Below, one piece after another: positions 46,801 to 58,800 of a stretch of 64,000 nt of DNA. The notes under the pieces were generated by a model. The model was not told the DNA's origin. It was given only the letters and a program-made list of their open reading frames with translations, and searched no databases. The DNA is from Sanderia malayensis (taxonomy: Eukaryota > Cnidaria > Scyphozoa > Semaeostomeae > Pelagiidae), in assembly GCA_013076295.1 (NCBI GenBank), contig RQOL01000618.1:1302001-1366000 (forward strand), in the 5' to 3' direction. Within the stretch, counting starts at the first letter, position 1, and each line of letters opens with the position of its first letter. Position numbers and translations under genes: made by a program.

Positions 46801-48139
46801 CCATTTTGTCGGAAAATTGCTGATCTTGTCGGAAAATAAATATCTTCTGTTTACGTTGAGTTCTAGCTAATATCCTTATCTTATATTCATAGTCTTAAAG
46901 AAACTAAAATGCTTATTATATTTTTGTCGGAAAATTTGAATTTCTCGCCCCCCCCCGCCTATAACATTTCCTATCTACGCCATTGCTTGAAGGTTCAAGT
47001 TGTCAGTATTTTACCATAAATTCCTTCGGTAAAAATACTGATCCTATCAGGGATTGTTACTTTGTCTGGTCGATAATCCGATAACATCAAGATAACATAA
47101 GAGAATTAACATATTAATAGTTAACTTATGTTATCTTGATAACATGTATAATGATTTTTAATGATAATTAAATAAAGAGACGAACCACACTTTAATCACG
47201 ATCCTGCGGACGCAGATTAATCAGTGATAAACAACTTGTTTACTCAGCTGTTTGTTGTTATTCAGAAAATGTTTATTTGTGTGTGTTTGATACAGGTTGC
47301 ATGCAAATGGCACTTGGTGCCGCAATATTCAATAATCGCGCACGAAGAGAACCCGCTGCTCCATACTAATTACACACTGCTTTTATGAATAGGAACATGA
47401 TAAATAAGCTGAGGGCCCTGAAATTTTCCATTGCTATTCTTAAATATCCGCGAGCATGCGCAGTGGCGATTAGACAGACCAGCTAACTGGGCCCTGGTGT
47501 GATTTTGAATGAATAATCATTTAATTAAGCATTTAGTTGATTTTTATTGCGACAATAAATTAACTAAAAAGAACATATGATACACCCCAACAATTCAAAT
47601 CAAAATTTGATGCAATTAACAGGAATTAAAAAAAAAAACAATTGAAAATACACAAAAACCTCGTGGAGCAAAATTATTGGCTTCACCTCAATGTGTTGTG
47701 ACAAAATAATCAACAAAGCCTTGTGGAAAAGATATACTGATTCAAGTAAATTTCATCAGACTTTTATGATTCATAAGATTGTAAGTAATACCTCGTTGTG
47801 ATGGTTATCAAGTTCCAGTTTATTAACGTCTAAATAGTCACAGCTCACGTAAAATAGTTTGGATTTTCTGTTTTGCTTTTTGGTGTCTCTGCTTGAACAG
47901 TTGTCGCCGCTTTTTGTGGGTGAGGATGAAGCGATGTTTGTTGTTTTGTTATCGTTCTCAGTTGATCTTGCAACAACATGCATTGTTGTGTTGTTATCAG
48001 AAGAAGAAGAAATGTTGAATAAATGCAAGTCACCCGAAGAGATCGAATCAATGAAATTACAGCTTATATAAAGCATGTTCGATTTTCTTTTATTTTCCTT
48101 TGTTGCATTACAAGTGAAAATGTCAGAGTGACACGCCAT
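40877..48139 (-). CDS. KANK: KANK family protein (KN motif and ankyrin repeats), 10 coding exons
   Basis: Exons: 47792-48139, 43886-46575, 43584-43665, 43269-43418, 42851-42949, 42619-42732, 42292-42390, 41549-41650, 41305-41418, 40877-40939; phases all agree; 1,286 aa. KANKs link cortical microtubule-capture complexes to talin at adhesions. The C-terminal half is diagnostic: ESCKMLQNHFSG helix, NIEKLWFQTVKKKRA, then five ankyrin repeats, one per exon (GNTSLHFALTYKN, AGYSPVMLAALAG, TGQTPLMLAVSRSN, DGSTALMCACENG, EGSTALTIAMDSKR) and a GLGTRRSPSPVVG tail. The 2,690-nt exon holds a coiled coil (LSPKLRQLRNLEKDMQLM), TQT-type motifs and CxxC repeats. The canonical N-terminal KN motif is not evident; two RKSxxxYxSC segments stand in its place. 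Start ATG 48139 chosen as the first ATG in the open frame. Confidence 0.92.
41040..41108. repeat. Truncated, diverged copy of the CACG..CGTG MITE
   Basis: AAGTGGGCCAAAATAAGGAA, then GGAGCTAGACCTTGAGCTAAG and GCGTGTACATT, follow the right half of the elements at 14548 and 15233 (AATGTGGCCAAAAATTAAG.. TAGACCTTGAGCCAGG.. CGTGTACATT). The left half is missing. It lies in the last KANK intron. Confidence 0.5.
41655..42212. repeat. Tandem repeat, about 140-147 bp x 4, in a KANK intron
   Basis: The phrase CATATGGATTAATGACCTTA recurs near 41716, 41856, 42003 and 42147, each within a unit containing CCAACCCGAAGAGACTGACT and GATGCTTCTGTTAAAAACAA. Shorter sub-repeats (CTGATCTGGATTTACAAT) vary in number between units. 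Confidence 0.8.
44240..44710 (-). other. Five CxxC repeats inside KANK
   Basis: Within the large KANK exon the pattern D-x-x-N-(x)n-C-x-x-C recurs: RVNDLLCDACANR, SIDNVICDICDNR, RIDNALPCDKCDYL, ADVNELPCQQCAF, VFNEFCEKCRP. Some are followed by SIGCx-type residues. Further CPYC (about 45585) and CNYC (about 44110) pairs flank it. Such a block is not part of the vertebrate KANK layout as I know it. Metal binding is plausible but unproven. Confidence 0.7.
46743..46985. mobile_element. hAT-type MITE (CAGTGGCGTAGATAG ends) in KANK intron 1
   Basis: CAGTGGCGTAGATAG at the left is mirrored by CTATCTACGCCATTG at the right. Flanking octamers CTTGAAGA (46735-46742) and CTTGAAGG (46986-46993) match at 7 of 8. 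The interior has TTTTGTCGGAAAATT repeats. It seems inserted into an older AACTCGAAC repeat. Confidence 0.75.
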
Positions 48140-49855
48140 TTTGGAAACAGCAAGCACGGTGTTTTGACTTCTGAGGATGGAATGAATATGACGCCTCTCC
48201 TCTCTCGACCAACTCAACAATGAAATGAAATATTATTGCAAATTGCATTCAGTCAGAATCCGACTTAAATTCACATGGGACAGACGAAGCGAACCAAAAT
48301 ACGACCTTTTTGTCGGGCGTGATTTCCGGTTGTGACTGTTTCCCACTTGAATGCAATCATAGGATATGATACGCAGTGTGTTTATCACTCGTTCGTCTCT
48401 GTTTGTCTGTGAGCAGCGAACAAAAACAGCCCTTCTCGACCATGATTTTATTTATATGCACAAAAAACCAACCCAACAAATGCCGTGCCCCCAGGATCTC
48501 GGGTTATAGGGTTATGGGTCCTTAGAAATCAATACTCGGTGATCAGACACCGGTGCACGAAGCATTTTAAATATTTTTATCAATAAGAAATGTCAAAATC
48601 ATTGGCAATTGCTAATACGTTTAATTGCTGTCAAACCATTGGATAATTACAGTGTGAAAACACAAGACAACTGAACTAACGATTTTGATGAATGACTCCA
48701 AGGAAGTAACAAGCAACTTACCATGCTATACTTGCCAAGAAACAACAGAATCTTGAGGGACAAATGATAATAATCCAGGTTTATTGATACAGTGAAATTG
48801 CAAGCGGCTTCTCTCGATAAGTCATTTAATAAATTTTGCTGTATATATTGCTTGGAATATGTAGCTCTTAGTCTACAGGCAACTTAAAGCCTGGATACAT
48901 ATAGTTGTCTATACCAAGTATGCAGTTCAAATAACAAGCTTCTGTGCGTTGCCAGGAAAATATATATGCAGTTAATTGGATATAGATTATATACATAATG
49001 TGAAATAAAATCCCTTATTGAACGGGTTATAAATAATGATTTTGGTCCACAGAAAGCAAATACATCGCACAGTTGTGGTTTCAAGAGTCAAATTGAAATT
49101 GAAGAGTCAGTTGCTCAGGGACTTAGAAATTCAAAGGAGGCTGCTTGTAACTCATAACGAGACTGGTTTCCCGGGGTACAGTTTCGTGGAAAACTTTGCT
49201 GACGACATGACATGACGTGACACCGTGACACCGTGACACGAGATACAACAGACGAAAGATGTAACAATAGACGATAAAATGTTTGCAATAAATGCAAATT
49301 GTAATATTAACCAAATTTTAATTATTCACTTTCAACTTTTATCGTCTTAAGAAACTTCACGCGGCCTATGTTGATGTCAAAACAAATATTTTTGCAAGTA
49401 ACATTAATATTGTAATCATGGGTTAAAGACCCTCATAATTACTGGAGATAAAGAATTGCGAAATTCATCATTTCAACGTCTAATTGTCTGTCCATAGTTA
49501 ATTTATTATATCACTAGGCGTCTCAGGGGACAATTAGGCGAAATAAATGACAAATGAAAAGATCAATATCTTATGCATTTGTATTCGCAAGTCACTCAGC
49601 CATGTGTTTTATGCTGCCGTGCCTTGTTGACCCCGTTAACCCTCCACCAACTGCTGTGGATTAGTAAGTTAGGCCATGGCCTATGAAAACAATACTTCCA
49701 AAGTATAAATTACACCTATAAACCGGCGTTTATACACCCATCAGCCCAATTAGCAATAACATGATTGAGTTCGGTAATGAATAACGAAAAAATGAGCAAA
49801 AGATTAATTTTCCCTCTGAACAGGTGTCACAATGCGAAAAGGAAAGATGCCTTAC
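48140..49855. other. Interval between two possible KANK first exons
   Basis: If the 49856-50338 exon belongs to KANK this is intron; otherwise it is the KANK promoter region. A short GTGACACCGTGACACCGTGACAC stretch near 49216-49240 is a local direct repeat. No coding sequence is supported. Confidence 0.45.
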
Positions 49856-50338
49856 CTCCTTGACGGAAATTGCACTTGAAAATATTCCACGTTTATAGGC
49901 ATTTCGTAGCATGTAAACTGCTTCCAATAAATCCTCATTCATTTCCCTGATGTCCCCAAGATCTTCAAGAGTCTTCAGCCAGTTTTTATCCTTGATTTCC
50001 AGTTTAAGATGTTTAACTTCTTTTCTTACTTTCATTACAGCTTCTTTGAGTTCATCATTTAAAAATCTTTCCCCTGTTGTTCTTTTTCTTTCTCCCATTC
50101 TCTTTCCACCTCCAATTCCCAGCAAATTTCTCAAAAACTCGTAGTCTATTTTATTAGCAGACGAAACATTGCGTTTCATTGCCCGAAAGTGCGAGGTAGA
50201 ACTTGTTTTTCTTCTGCTATTATTTCCTGATATTTGTGAACTCAGATCAGTGTAGGATTTCGACACACGATCGGTTTTGTATTGCCGACCGTCATACCGA
50301 AAACGCTCTTCGTTTGACCTCTTGTTCTGGTGATCCAT
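49856..50338 (-). CDS. Possible alternative first coding exon of KANK (161 aa), or a separate gene
   Basis: ATG 50338 opens a 161-codon frame that ends at a good donor (GAG|GTAAGG) in phase 0, exactly the phase required by the acceptor of KANK exon 2 at 46575. The other KANK first exon (47792-48139) also ends phase 0 after a Glu codon, so the two can be alternatives but cannot be joined to each other. The peptide is very basic and Ser-rich at first (NSRRKTSSTSHFRAMKRN), then a charged helical stretch (LNDELKEAVMKVRKEVKHLK, LGDIREMNEDLLEAV). No domain is recognised. The assignment to KANK is inference from position, strand and phase. Confidence 0.55.
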
Positions 50339-52817
50339 AATGCTAGCTGGCACAGCACAACTATGGAGAAATCGTGATGAAATATTTGTACAGTTGCATG
50401 CAAAAAAACTGTTAATCATTCACTAATGTTCACAACTATTGATAGACAAAAATTCGGATCTCTCTTTCAAATGTTTCTGCTGAATTTCGTCGAAATAATG
50501 TCTGAATTGGTACAGTTTAAATTCCAGCTGATCTCTGCTCACGACTGACGTGAATGCAAAAGAAAATAATCTGCTTAGATTTTCAGACGAAAATCCTCGA
50601 ATAATGAACAAATGTTCTTGAGTTGAGAGAAATCGGTCGTCTGATCTTCATCAGAAAACAATGTAACTAGACTCGGAACAAAACGTATAATCTTATCGTT
50701 ACTCACAATATATTCAAATTTGCGCTGATAACAAACGTTTTGTTCATTCTCTTGCGCTGGTGTTGACTAAATATTTCACAACAGATACCAGTTGCTTTCG
50801 TGTTTAAGATGCCTTTCTGTTATCTCAATAGGACAAGAAAGAAAGTAAACAAAATTTTGATCATGCTCACACGTGTTTGGAATATTCGAGTTGTGTGGGA
50901 AGATGTTCCAGCGCTGGTGATGTATTTATATTTTCACTTTTCGCCCTTTCGAAGCATAAATATTTGCATTTGTTGCATAATTTACATATTTCGTTATTGC
51001 AGCTCTTATGATGTTAGCTCTCTCCAACGAGCCGCATTCTTGTTGACAGAATAATGAGGGTACACAGTACAGAGACAAACAGGAGCTAAGCACAAATTAC
51101 GCAGAAGAAATGAACCTTGATGATCAAACAGGCCGGGCCTCATCCAGCAATCAATTAAATAAAAAGGATTACACTTTGATTACATCTTTTGTTTTAAGTA
51201 GAAGGGCGCAAGCTTAATAATCCTTCACTTTTCATTTCATTTTATGGATAAAGGACACACAGAGGTTTACTAGCAACTGGACAATTTAACATAAATTGCA
51301 AAATTACAACACACAAGTTAAAGTATAAAATAAAGTAACCACAAAATAACAATGAAATAATTGTGAAATATAATTTCTTTTTTGTTTTTACTTAATCCTC
51401 AATGCATGATACTATGAATCATTGCTATGATTCATAGTATCATATATCATATATAGTATCATATATCATATATATAGTATCATATATCATATATAGTATC
51501 ATAGTATCACTAGGACCCTAATGATAACAGTACATAATGTACTGATAGGTTATCCTGTAAAAATATTCGAATATTATTATTATTATTATTATTATGAATG
51601 AATGCAATACCAAATGCGCTGATAGGTTTTCTTAATATGATTGAGTGAGGCTGAACTTAGGAACGAGGCTTTCACATGTCAAATCCAATATAGCGTGGCG
51701 CGAAATTACCCCCAAGAAGAAGAAGTAACGTAAACCTGATTGTCGCAATATTTACAAATACCAACAGATAAGTATATCATTTTAAGGGAATCAACTTATG
51801 AAGCATCCATTGAATTCCTGAACAACAATATCATAGAAATACAAGAACAATAAGTAGAAAATAAAAAACAAATGGAATGGAAAATCGCTTTCAAAATTAG
51901 AAGGTAAATAACACAGAGTTAGGATAAAACTGTTCTCTTAATTCAATTTTAATTATCATGCATTTCTAATGTACTCCATTCTATTCTATTTTATTCTATT
52001 GTAAATGATTATCCAAGCTTGAACACTTTGGTCAGCCGTATTGTTTGATCTTTTAACCTGAGTGGCCTGAAAAACTGGATGATAATTAATTTAAAGAAAG
52101 TGATTCTGGTAAATTTCAGGTCGCTGATCAAATTCAGACGATTTTGAGATTCTTTACACAAAAGGAGCGACATATATTTTACTCTATATGAAAACTAAAC
52201 TACTTTTAAGGGATTGCGAATAAGTAACCATAGTGGCAGATATTTTGTCTCTTTTCAAACTTCATAAGAAAAAAGGGAATTATTTCATTGAAAAGCAAAC
52301 GATTCGGATCTTTTTGAAGTCGCTAAGCAGATTGAGACAACTTTAGAATTTGTGAGACAAGTGGATCAATTTGACATTATCCCGACATTATATCAAAACT
52401 ACGTTTTCTATCTATATTTACCCACCACTACCCATACTTCCAGGCGTCATAGATAGTGAAACATACTTGATTTACGACTCCTACCTTCAAAATTTCACAC
52501 TTTTAAGTTTTAGTATGATGGCCAAACATCCTGCTATCTGAAACTACTTATGAAAATAACATAATTTTTTTAACACCTTTTTGAAATATACTTCTGTGGC
52601 TGTTCTGCGCAGCTAATTGTACTTTTCTGTCTGCGCACTCCCTTCTCTGGGTGACGTGCTGCGAGTAAAGTAGTCGGTAAAGTACTGTAGTCAGTCAAGT
52701 CAGTACACTTATCAATAAGAAGTCATTGAGTCAGTACATAACAACATTTACATTATGTAAAAGCAAGTGAACAATGGACTGGTATTTGCTTTCGACATAA
52801 GCCTTCGGGTTAAGGAA
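50339..52817. other. Divergent intergenic region (KANK-side exon and CCDC17)
   Basis: Lies between a minus-strand exon and plus-strand CCDC17, so probably holds both promoters. It contains an ATCATATATC minisatellite (51423-51505) and an ATT microsatellite (about 51570-51594). No gene is supported. Confidence 0.5.
51423..51505. repeat. ATCATATATC/ATAGT minisatellite
   Basis: Irregular repeats of TAGTATCATATATCATATA across about 80 bp. It is partly palindromic (TATGATTCATAGTATCATA at its edge). Confidence 0.7.
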
Positions 52818-55800
52818 ATGGATCCTGAACCTTCAGAATTTATTTGCATTGACTGCAATCTTCGATTCAAAAACTCGGGAACTTATGAAAAACATAAGAG
52901 AAAGTTTTGCCAAGGCAGAAAGGAACATTCCAGCAGGCCGAGTTGGTCGCCAACTAACGGAACAAATGCTAACTATACCAGTAGCGTTTATCACTATGAT
53001 AGGAGAGATTTGTCAGCAGCTAGAACGGCTAGTAGTAGAGAATTTTGGAACGGGAAAGCTGGTACAGTGTTAGGAACAACTAATGAAGATTACAGGAGGG
53101 TAAGTTTAAGTTTACATGAGGACACGGTTTTATTAAACGTTGCTCGGCAGCAACATTAAACAATGGATGAACAATGGATGAACAATGGATGATTGAATGA
53201 GAACAATAAGTGAACAATAGAAGAGAACAATGTTGTATAATTTGCTTCTCTAATTCTCCAGACACTAAGCAACGAAGACACAAGATCAGCTCGATATGAT
53301 AGTTTCAAGCATATCACAATAAATTCAAAATATAATTCCGAAATTGAAGAATTGATGACTGAACAGAACCGATTAGAAGAGCACAAGCGAGGTATCCAAC
53401 TTTTAATGTCGTAAAAAATAAAAGATTAGTAGTCGTAATTAAATATTATTTAACAATAAAAGGACTTGTACATGCTTTACAATTCTTCCACAGTTTTCTT
53501 GAGTCTTATGTAGTTGTTGCAAGTTTCGTACTGGCTTTGAGTGTTGTAAATCTCTTAGTATTCTTGAATAGTCTATTGGAGCCACATATTCCATTACACA
53601 TTAAGTTGACAGCAGTTTATTTCATGTCGTAGCAATACAGGATAAACTTGCAAACATGAGAACTGATGGGAAAAGGACCATTGCTTTTGAGGCTCCTACA
53701 ACAACTAATTATCCAGAGAGAAAAATGCTGAATAATAATGGAGGTGATATTGTGAGTAAATATGTTTTTGTGATGCTTAAATTGAACCACAAGCTTCTTG
53801 GCTTGTCTCTCCCACCTTCTACAATCAATGACACCTATGGGGTCAATGATTTGTTATTTGTTTGAAGTTGTCCATCGTTTACAGGTATCTGCTCATTGTT
53901 CATTTATTATTCGATTTTGAAAGGATCTGTGTATAGTTTAAGCTCTTTCTGACTTGCCTCTTTTATAGGAAGAAAAAATCAATAACCTTTATCAATTTCT
54001 AGCAAAGCAGAAGAAAAATAATCAAAGGTGGTTGATAAATTTAATATCTAGTTAATTCTTGTCTGTACAATTGAATTCCATTAAGTCAGACCTTCAAGAA
54101 AGATAAGCAATTCTTTCAACTTAATGATTGTCTGACTTTTGTGAGTCTCCTTGTAATTATTTTAAACCCAATAGAAATTGAAAATGAATCTGACTTAGTG
54201 AAAGGTTGAGTTATCCATGGTACAACTTCGCACAATTAAAATATCTATATATTTGTTTTTAACGCTATGAGTTCAACAAAAGTAATCTGTAATTTGTTAT
54301 CTTTTTCATGGTTTGGTTGATAATTTTTCAGAAATGGCACGTCAAGAGAGAGTAATAAGCAATTTTTTGATGGATATCGTTCACATATTAAGTATGTTAC
54401 ACAATCATTTGATATTGTGGTCACATTTTTATACATTGCTTGTTTTCAGTCATTTTTTTCATTGTTTGTTTGCGCAATGTCAAATATGTTTAGCTTGGCT
54501 GATTTCTGTTTTTTTTTCACTTCCAGTCAATTGAAGCAAGAATACATTCAAGAAGGAGGAAACAACCTGAAAGTTCTCTCCATGCTTCAGAATCTTGAGA
54601 ATGATGCTTCCAGAACAGATGATAGCTTAAATAATGATGGTGAGAAATTTTGAAAGTTTATGAGTGTATGGATTTTTTTGTCTAAAGTTTGCAAAGTTTC
54701 ATACAATCCTTGCAATCTTAGTAGGTTGCATACAGCTTTTTGGTAGGGCTCATGTAGCCCTATTAAGTCTCATATAGCCTTTGTTAGTTTTGTATAAATT
54801 AAATCTTATACCGTTTTTGTAAGTCTTGTACCGTCCAAGTTTCATGCAGTCTTAGTACATTTCATAAAGTCTTAGTAAGTCTCATATGGACTTTGTTAGT
54901 TTTTTATAGTTTAATTAAGTCTCATGCCGTTTTTGTAATTCTTGTGCGTCTTAGTAATCCTCGTGCGGTTTTAGTACGTTTCATGCAGTCTTAGTACGTT
55001 TCATACAGTCTTGGGAAGTTTCATTCAGTCTTAGTACGCTTCGCCACGTATTCTCATTTCAGAGTCTGATCTCATCATTCAAAAGCTTCAGAACCAACTG
55101 GCAATGTATCAAAGAACTAACCAGTCTCTGATGCAGGAACTGCAAAGCGTCAACAGGGCCAGGGTACGCTTTATTCAATCTATCTCAATTTAAATGTTAT
55201 AGGAAGTCACTGTATATTACATCTCGTATGTATTTAAGTAAGTTACGTATATGAAGCCTGTTCAACCGAACGTGGGATAAATAGTTATTGAACTCTCTCT
55301 ACTCAAACGGAGATTACGCGGGAAAACTATATCGGACATGTCCATAGGGACTCCATAACACTCTACTTGTACATTTCACTTAATAGCTGTGGTGACTGGT
55401 GCACCTGTGACGCTTCTGTTCAATTATTTCATATTTCTTTTCAAATAGGAATTCAGATACGACCAAGCCTACACACAGCAACCAATAGGTAAGCACGTAC
55501 CAAGTCAATGCTACCTGCAGGCGATAGAAACCTTGTGAAGGTTGTGTACGATCTCGGTAATTAAACCCTGCTTATTACCCGCAGTGTCAGCGGAAAGAGG
55601 TTTTCCTCGAGCAGACTTGGGCAACTTACACGAGCAGCGACTGTTGGAGATGAAGCAAGAAGCAGAAATTTACAGGTATGCACACATGCAACGAGAGCTC
55701 CACTTTTTATTCACATGCTTGCACTACTATCCCAATTGTTTATTGTCTTATGTTTCCTTGCAGGTATCAGTTGGAGCTTGAGAGATTGAAGGCTGAGCTT

Positions 55801-58800
55801 CAAGCAATACGAGGTGGGGGCTTACCCCACCTGCAAGCACTGCCACCGCTACCCCAAACTCAAGGACAACATAAAACGGTAAAGTTACGTAATTTGCTGT
55901 TATAATGATACAGTTATTCTCTTTCTCGTTGTTAGATGGCTGGCAAATGTTGTTGTCTTTACCCCTACTCCGATATTGGACAATGTTGTTAGTGTAATTT
56001 TAACTAATGCTATAACTATTTCCATCGTTGCTGCTATAACTATTACTATCCTTGCTGCTATAACTATTACTATCCTTGCTACTATAGCTATTACTATCCT
56101 TGCTGCTATAACTATTACTTAACTATGCTTTAATTATTGCTATGAATATTTGTGGCTCCAATGATATTGCAGTATGAGTGTTCCAGTCACTTTAATAGAT
56201 TTAATAGAAGTTTAATAGATTAAATATAGGTTGGTTAATAACACGTTTTTTTGAAGATTGTGTCGAACATGGATATGAGGGAGCAATCATTGTCGAAGCC
56301 ATCAACAATCGTATCAGATGAGGCTTTTGAGAGAGCACCATACGACCCTGGGTAAGTGATTGGAGTGGAAGTAGAAGCGACTTGCTTCAGCTCTTCACTC
56401 ATTCAACTTCTTAATTACAAAGATCGATGGCTACTAACCATATGCTTCTGGTTAATAGGTTTATTACAGGCTCTATTTCATGTCAGGTATATTTGTGCCC
56501 GTTAAGTAAGCTCGTGTCCCCAATATGCTTATTTTTCTCCCAGATAGGTTTATACCACTGCCAGATAGGTGAACGTATCTTCTAGATGGGTGAATGGCCC
56601 TCCAGAATGGGTTCATCCTCTAAGATAAGTTCATGTCTCTTCTGGATAGGTTCATGTCATTGCCAGATAGGCTTATTTCCCTCCCGGGCAGATGAATGCC
56701 CCCCCGCAAATGTCCTTGCATTACGTTATCGTATCCCCAACAAGATAGGTTCATGTCACTGCCGATAAGCTCATCTTCTTCCTTGATAGGTACACCCACC
56801 CAAGAATGTCCCTACTAGATAAATTCATGTCTATGATAGCTCAGTTGAAGCTTGTTTTGTTTTATTCCTACAGCAGTGGATTTGCTTTATTTTGGGACTT
56901 TGTCGTTGGCATTCCGTTGCCTTCTGAGCAATGCAGAATTGCAGTGACAATGTTTAAGGACGGCAAACCCGTGTCTGATACAAGGTTGCTACCCGCGGTA
57001 CCTTGCAGTCAGCCACGTGACACATCGATGTCAATACCTGGTGGTATGAATAATGCTGAGTGCTCGGCTGTGCTTGGAGTCAAACAGATATTTCCAAGGT
57101 AATATCTAACAGCTATGGTTTTAACATAAGCTTGAATTTCAATAAGTCAACTCCTGTAGAATTCCATAATATTTTGATTATCTATCAGTCTCATTTGATT
57201 CTAACTTGCTTTGTGCATGCATCAGATTTGTTAGCCCCCTACCCTCCCAAAAACAACATTATTTCCACTTGGGTTTTCGACTTCTTAAGCTCAGGCTTCA
57301 CTGTGGCATTGAAGGTCAGAATGCACGGGTCGTAAACAGGGCTAGAGGAGGCAGAAAAATGTTCCACACGTTGAGGAACTTGACTTGAAAAGCAGTAGTT
57401 GACTTACAATACTTTCAGTAGTCGACATACATCTTGTATGTCTGATGTACTGTGTAGTCTCTATGTCTGATGTACTGTGTAGTCTCTATGTCTGATGTAC
57501 TGTGTAGTCTCTATGTCTGATGTACTGTGTAGTCTCTATGTCTGATGTACTGTGTAGTCATGTGCATAATTAAGCATAGTATGCTCTCATAGTCATTACA
57601 AAATTCAGCATTACAAGGTATCTACTTTATTATTTCAGATGCTTACCATCGCAGAGTTTGACGCTGGCAGCTCAGTTGCAGCTTGGCAGCCAATATGATG
57701 CATCATTCGAGTCGATGCAAGATGCCGGTTGGAGCATTATTGATGTTTTTGATAGGCTGAACAGAGTAATCAGCGGAAGGTTCGTCCTGTTTTTATCGTA
57801 TTGGTGATTATGATAATGATTATTGCAATGATGATGATGATGATGATGATTATGATTATGCTGATTATGTTGATGATGATTATGATGATGTTCGTTATGA
57901 TGATGGTGATGATGATGATTATGATGATGATGATGATGATGATGACGTTGATGATGATAGAAGAGAAATCTGTTCTCCAGAATTGCTCAGATTACTCGAG
58001 CGACCACGCTGTTTGATTGAATCTCATTCTGACTGAATCTCATTCTGAATGCATGCTTTTCAGATGGAAGGTTCCCGTGAGAGTTCCTCCATTCGCCCCA
58101 GATTTAACACCGGCAGATGTCAATACAATACAACAGGTATGGTTGTATTTTATTTGTTCATTGCATGCTACATTAAGGTTTTTCCCGAGTCTCACATGGA
58201 GTCTTGGAAAATCTCTTTGAGTCTTCACGAATCTCATACGATCTTTACACTCTGATATAGTCTTCACAAGTCTCATACAGTCTTCACAATTCTCATACAG
58301 CAGCCGCCAGAAGGCTCATACAATTTTCACAAGGCTTATAAAGTCTTCACGGGTCTCATACGATCTTTACACTCTGATATAGTCTTCACAAGTCTCATAC
58401 AGTCTTCACAATTCTCATACAGCAGCCGCCAGAAGGCTCATACAATTTTCACAAGGCTTATAAAGTCTTCACGGGTCTCATACGATCTTTACACTCTGAT
58501 ATAGTCTTCACAAGTCTCATACAGTCTTCACAATTCTCATACAGCAGCCGCCAGAAGGCTCATACAATTTTCACAAGGCTTATAAAGTCTTCACGGGTCT
58601 AATACGATCTTTAATAGTCTTATATATTCTTCACAAGTCTCATACAGCCTTCACAATTCTCATACAGCAGCCGCCAGAAGGCTCATACAATTTTCACAAG
58701 GCTTATAAAGTCTTCACGGGTCTCATACGATCTTTAATAGTCTTATATATTCTTCACAAGTCTCATACAGTCTTCACAATTCTCATACAGCAGCCGCCAG

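Noticed and set aside
57801..58016. Met/Ile-rich frame
   Set aside because: Translation of an ATG microsatellite in a CCDC17 intron.
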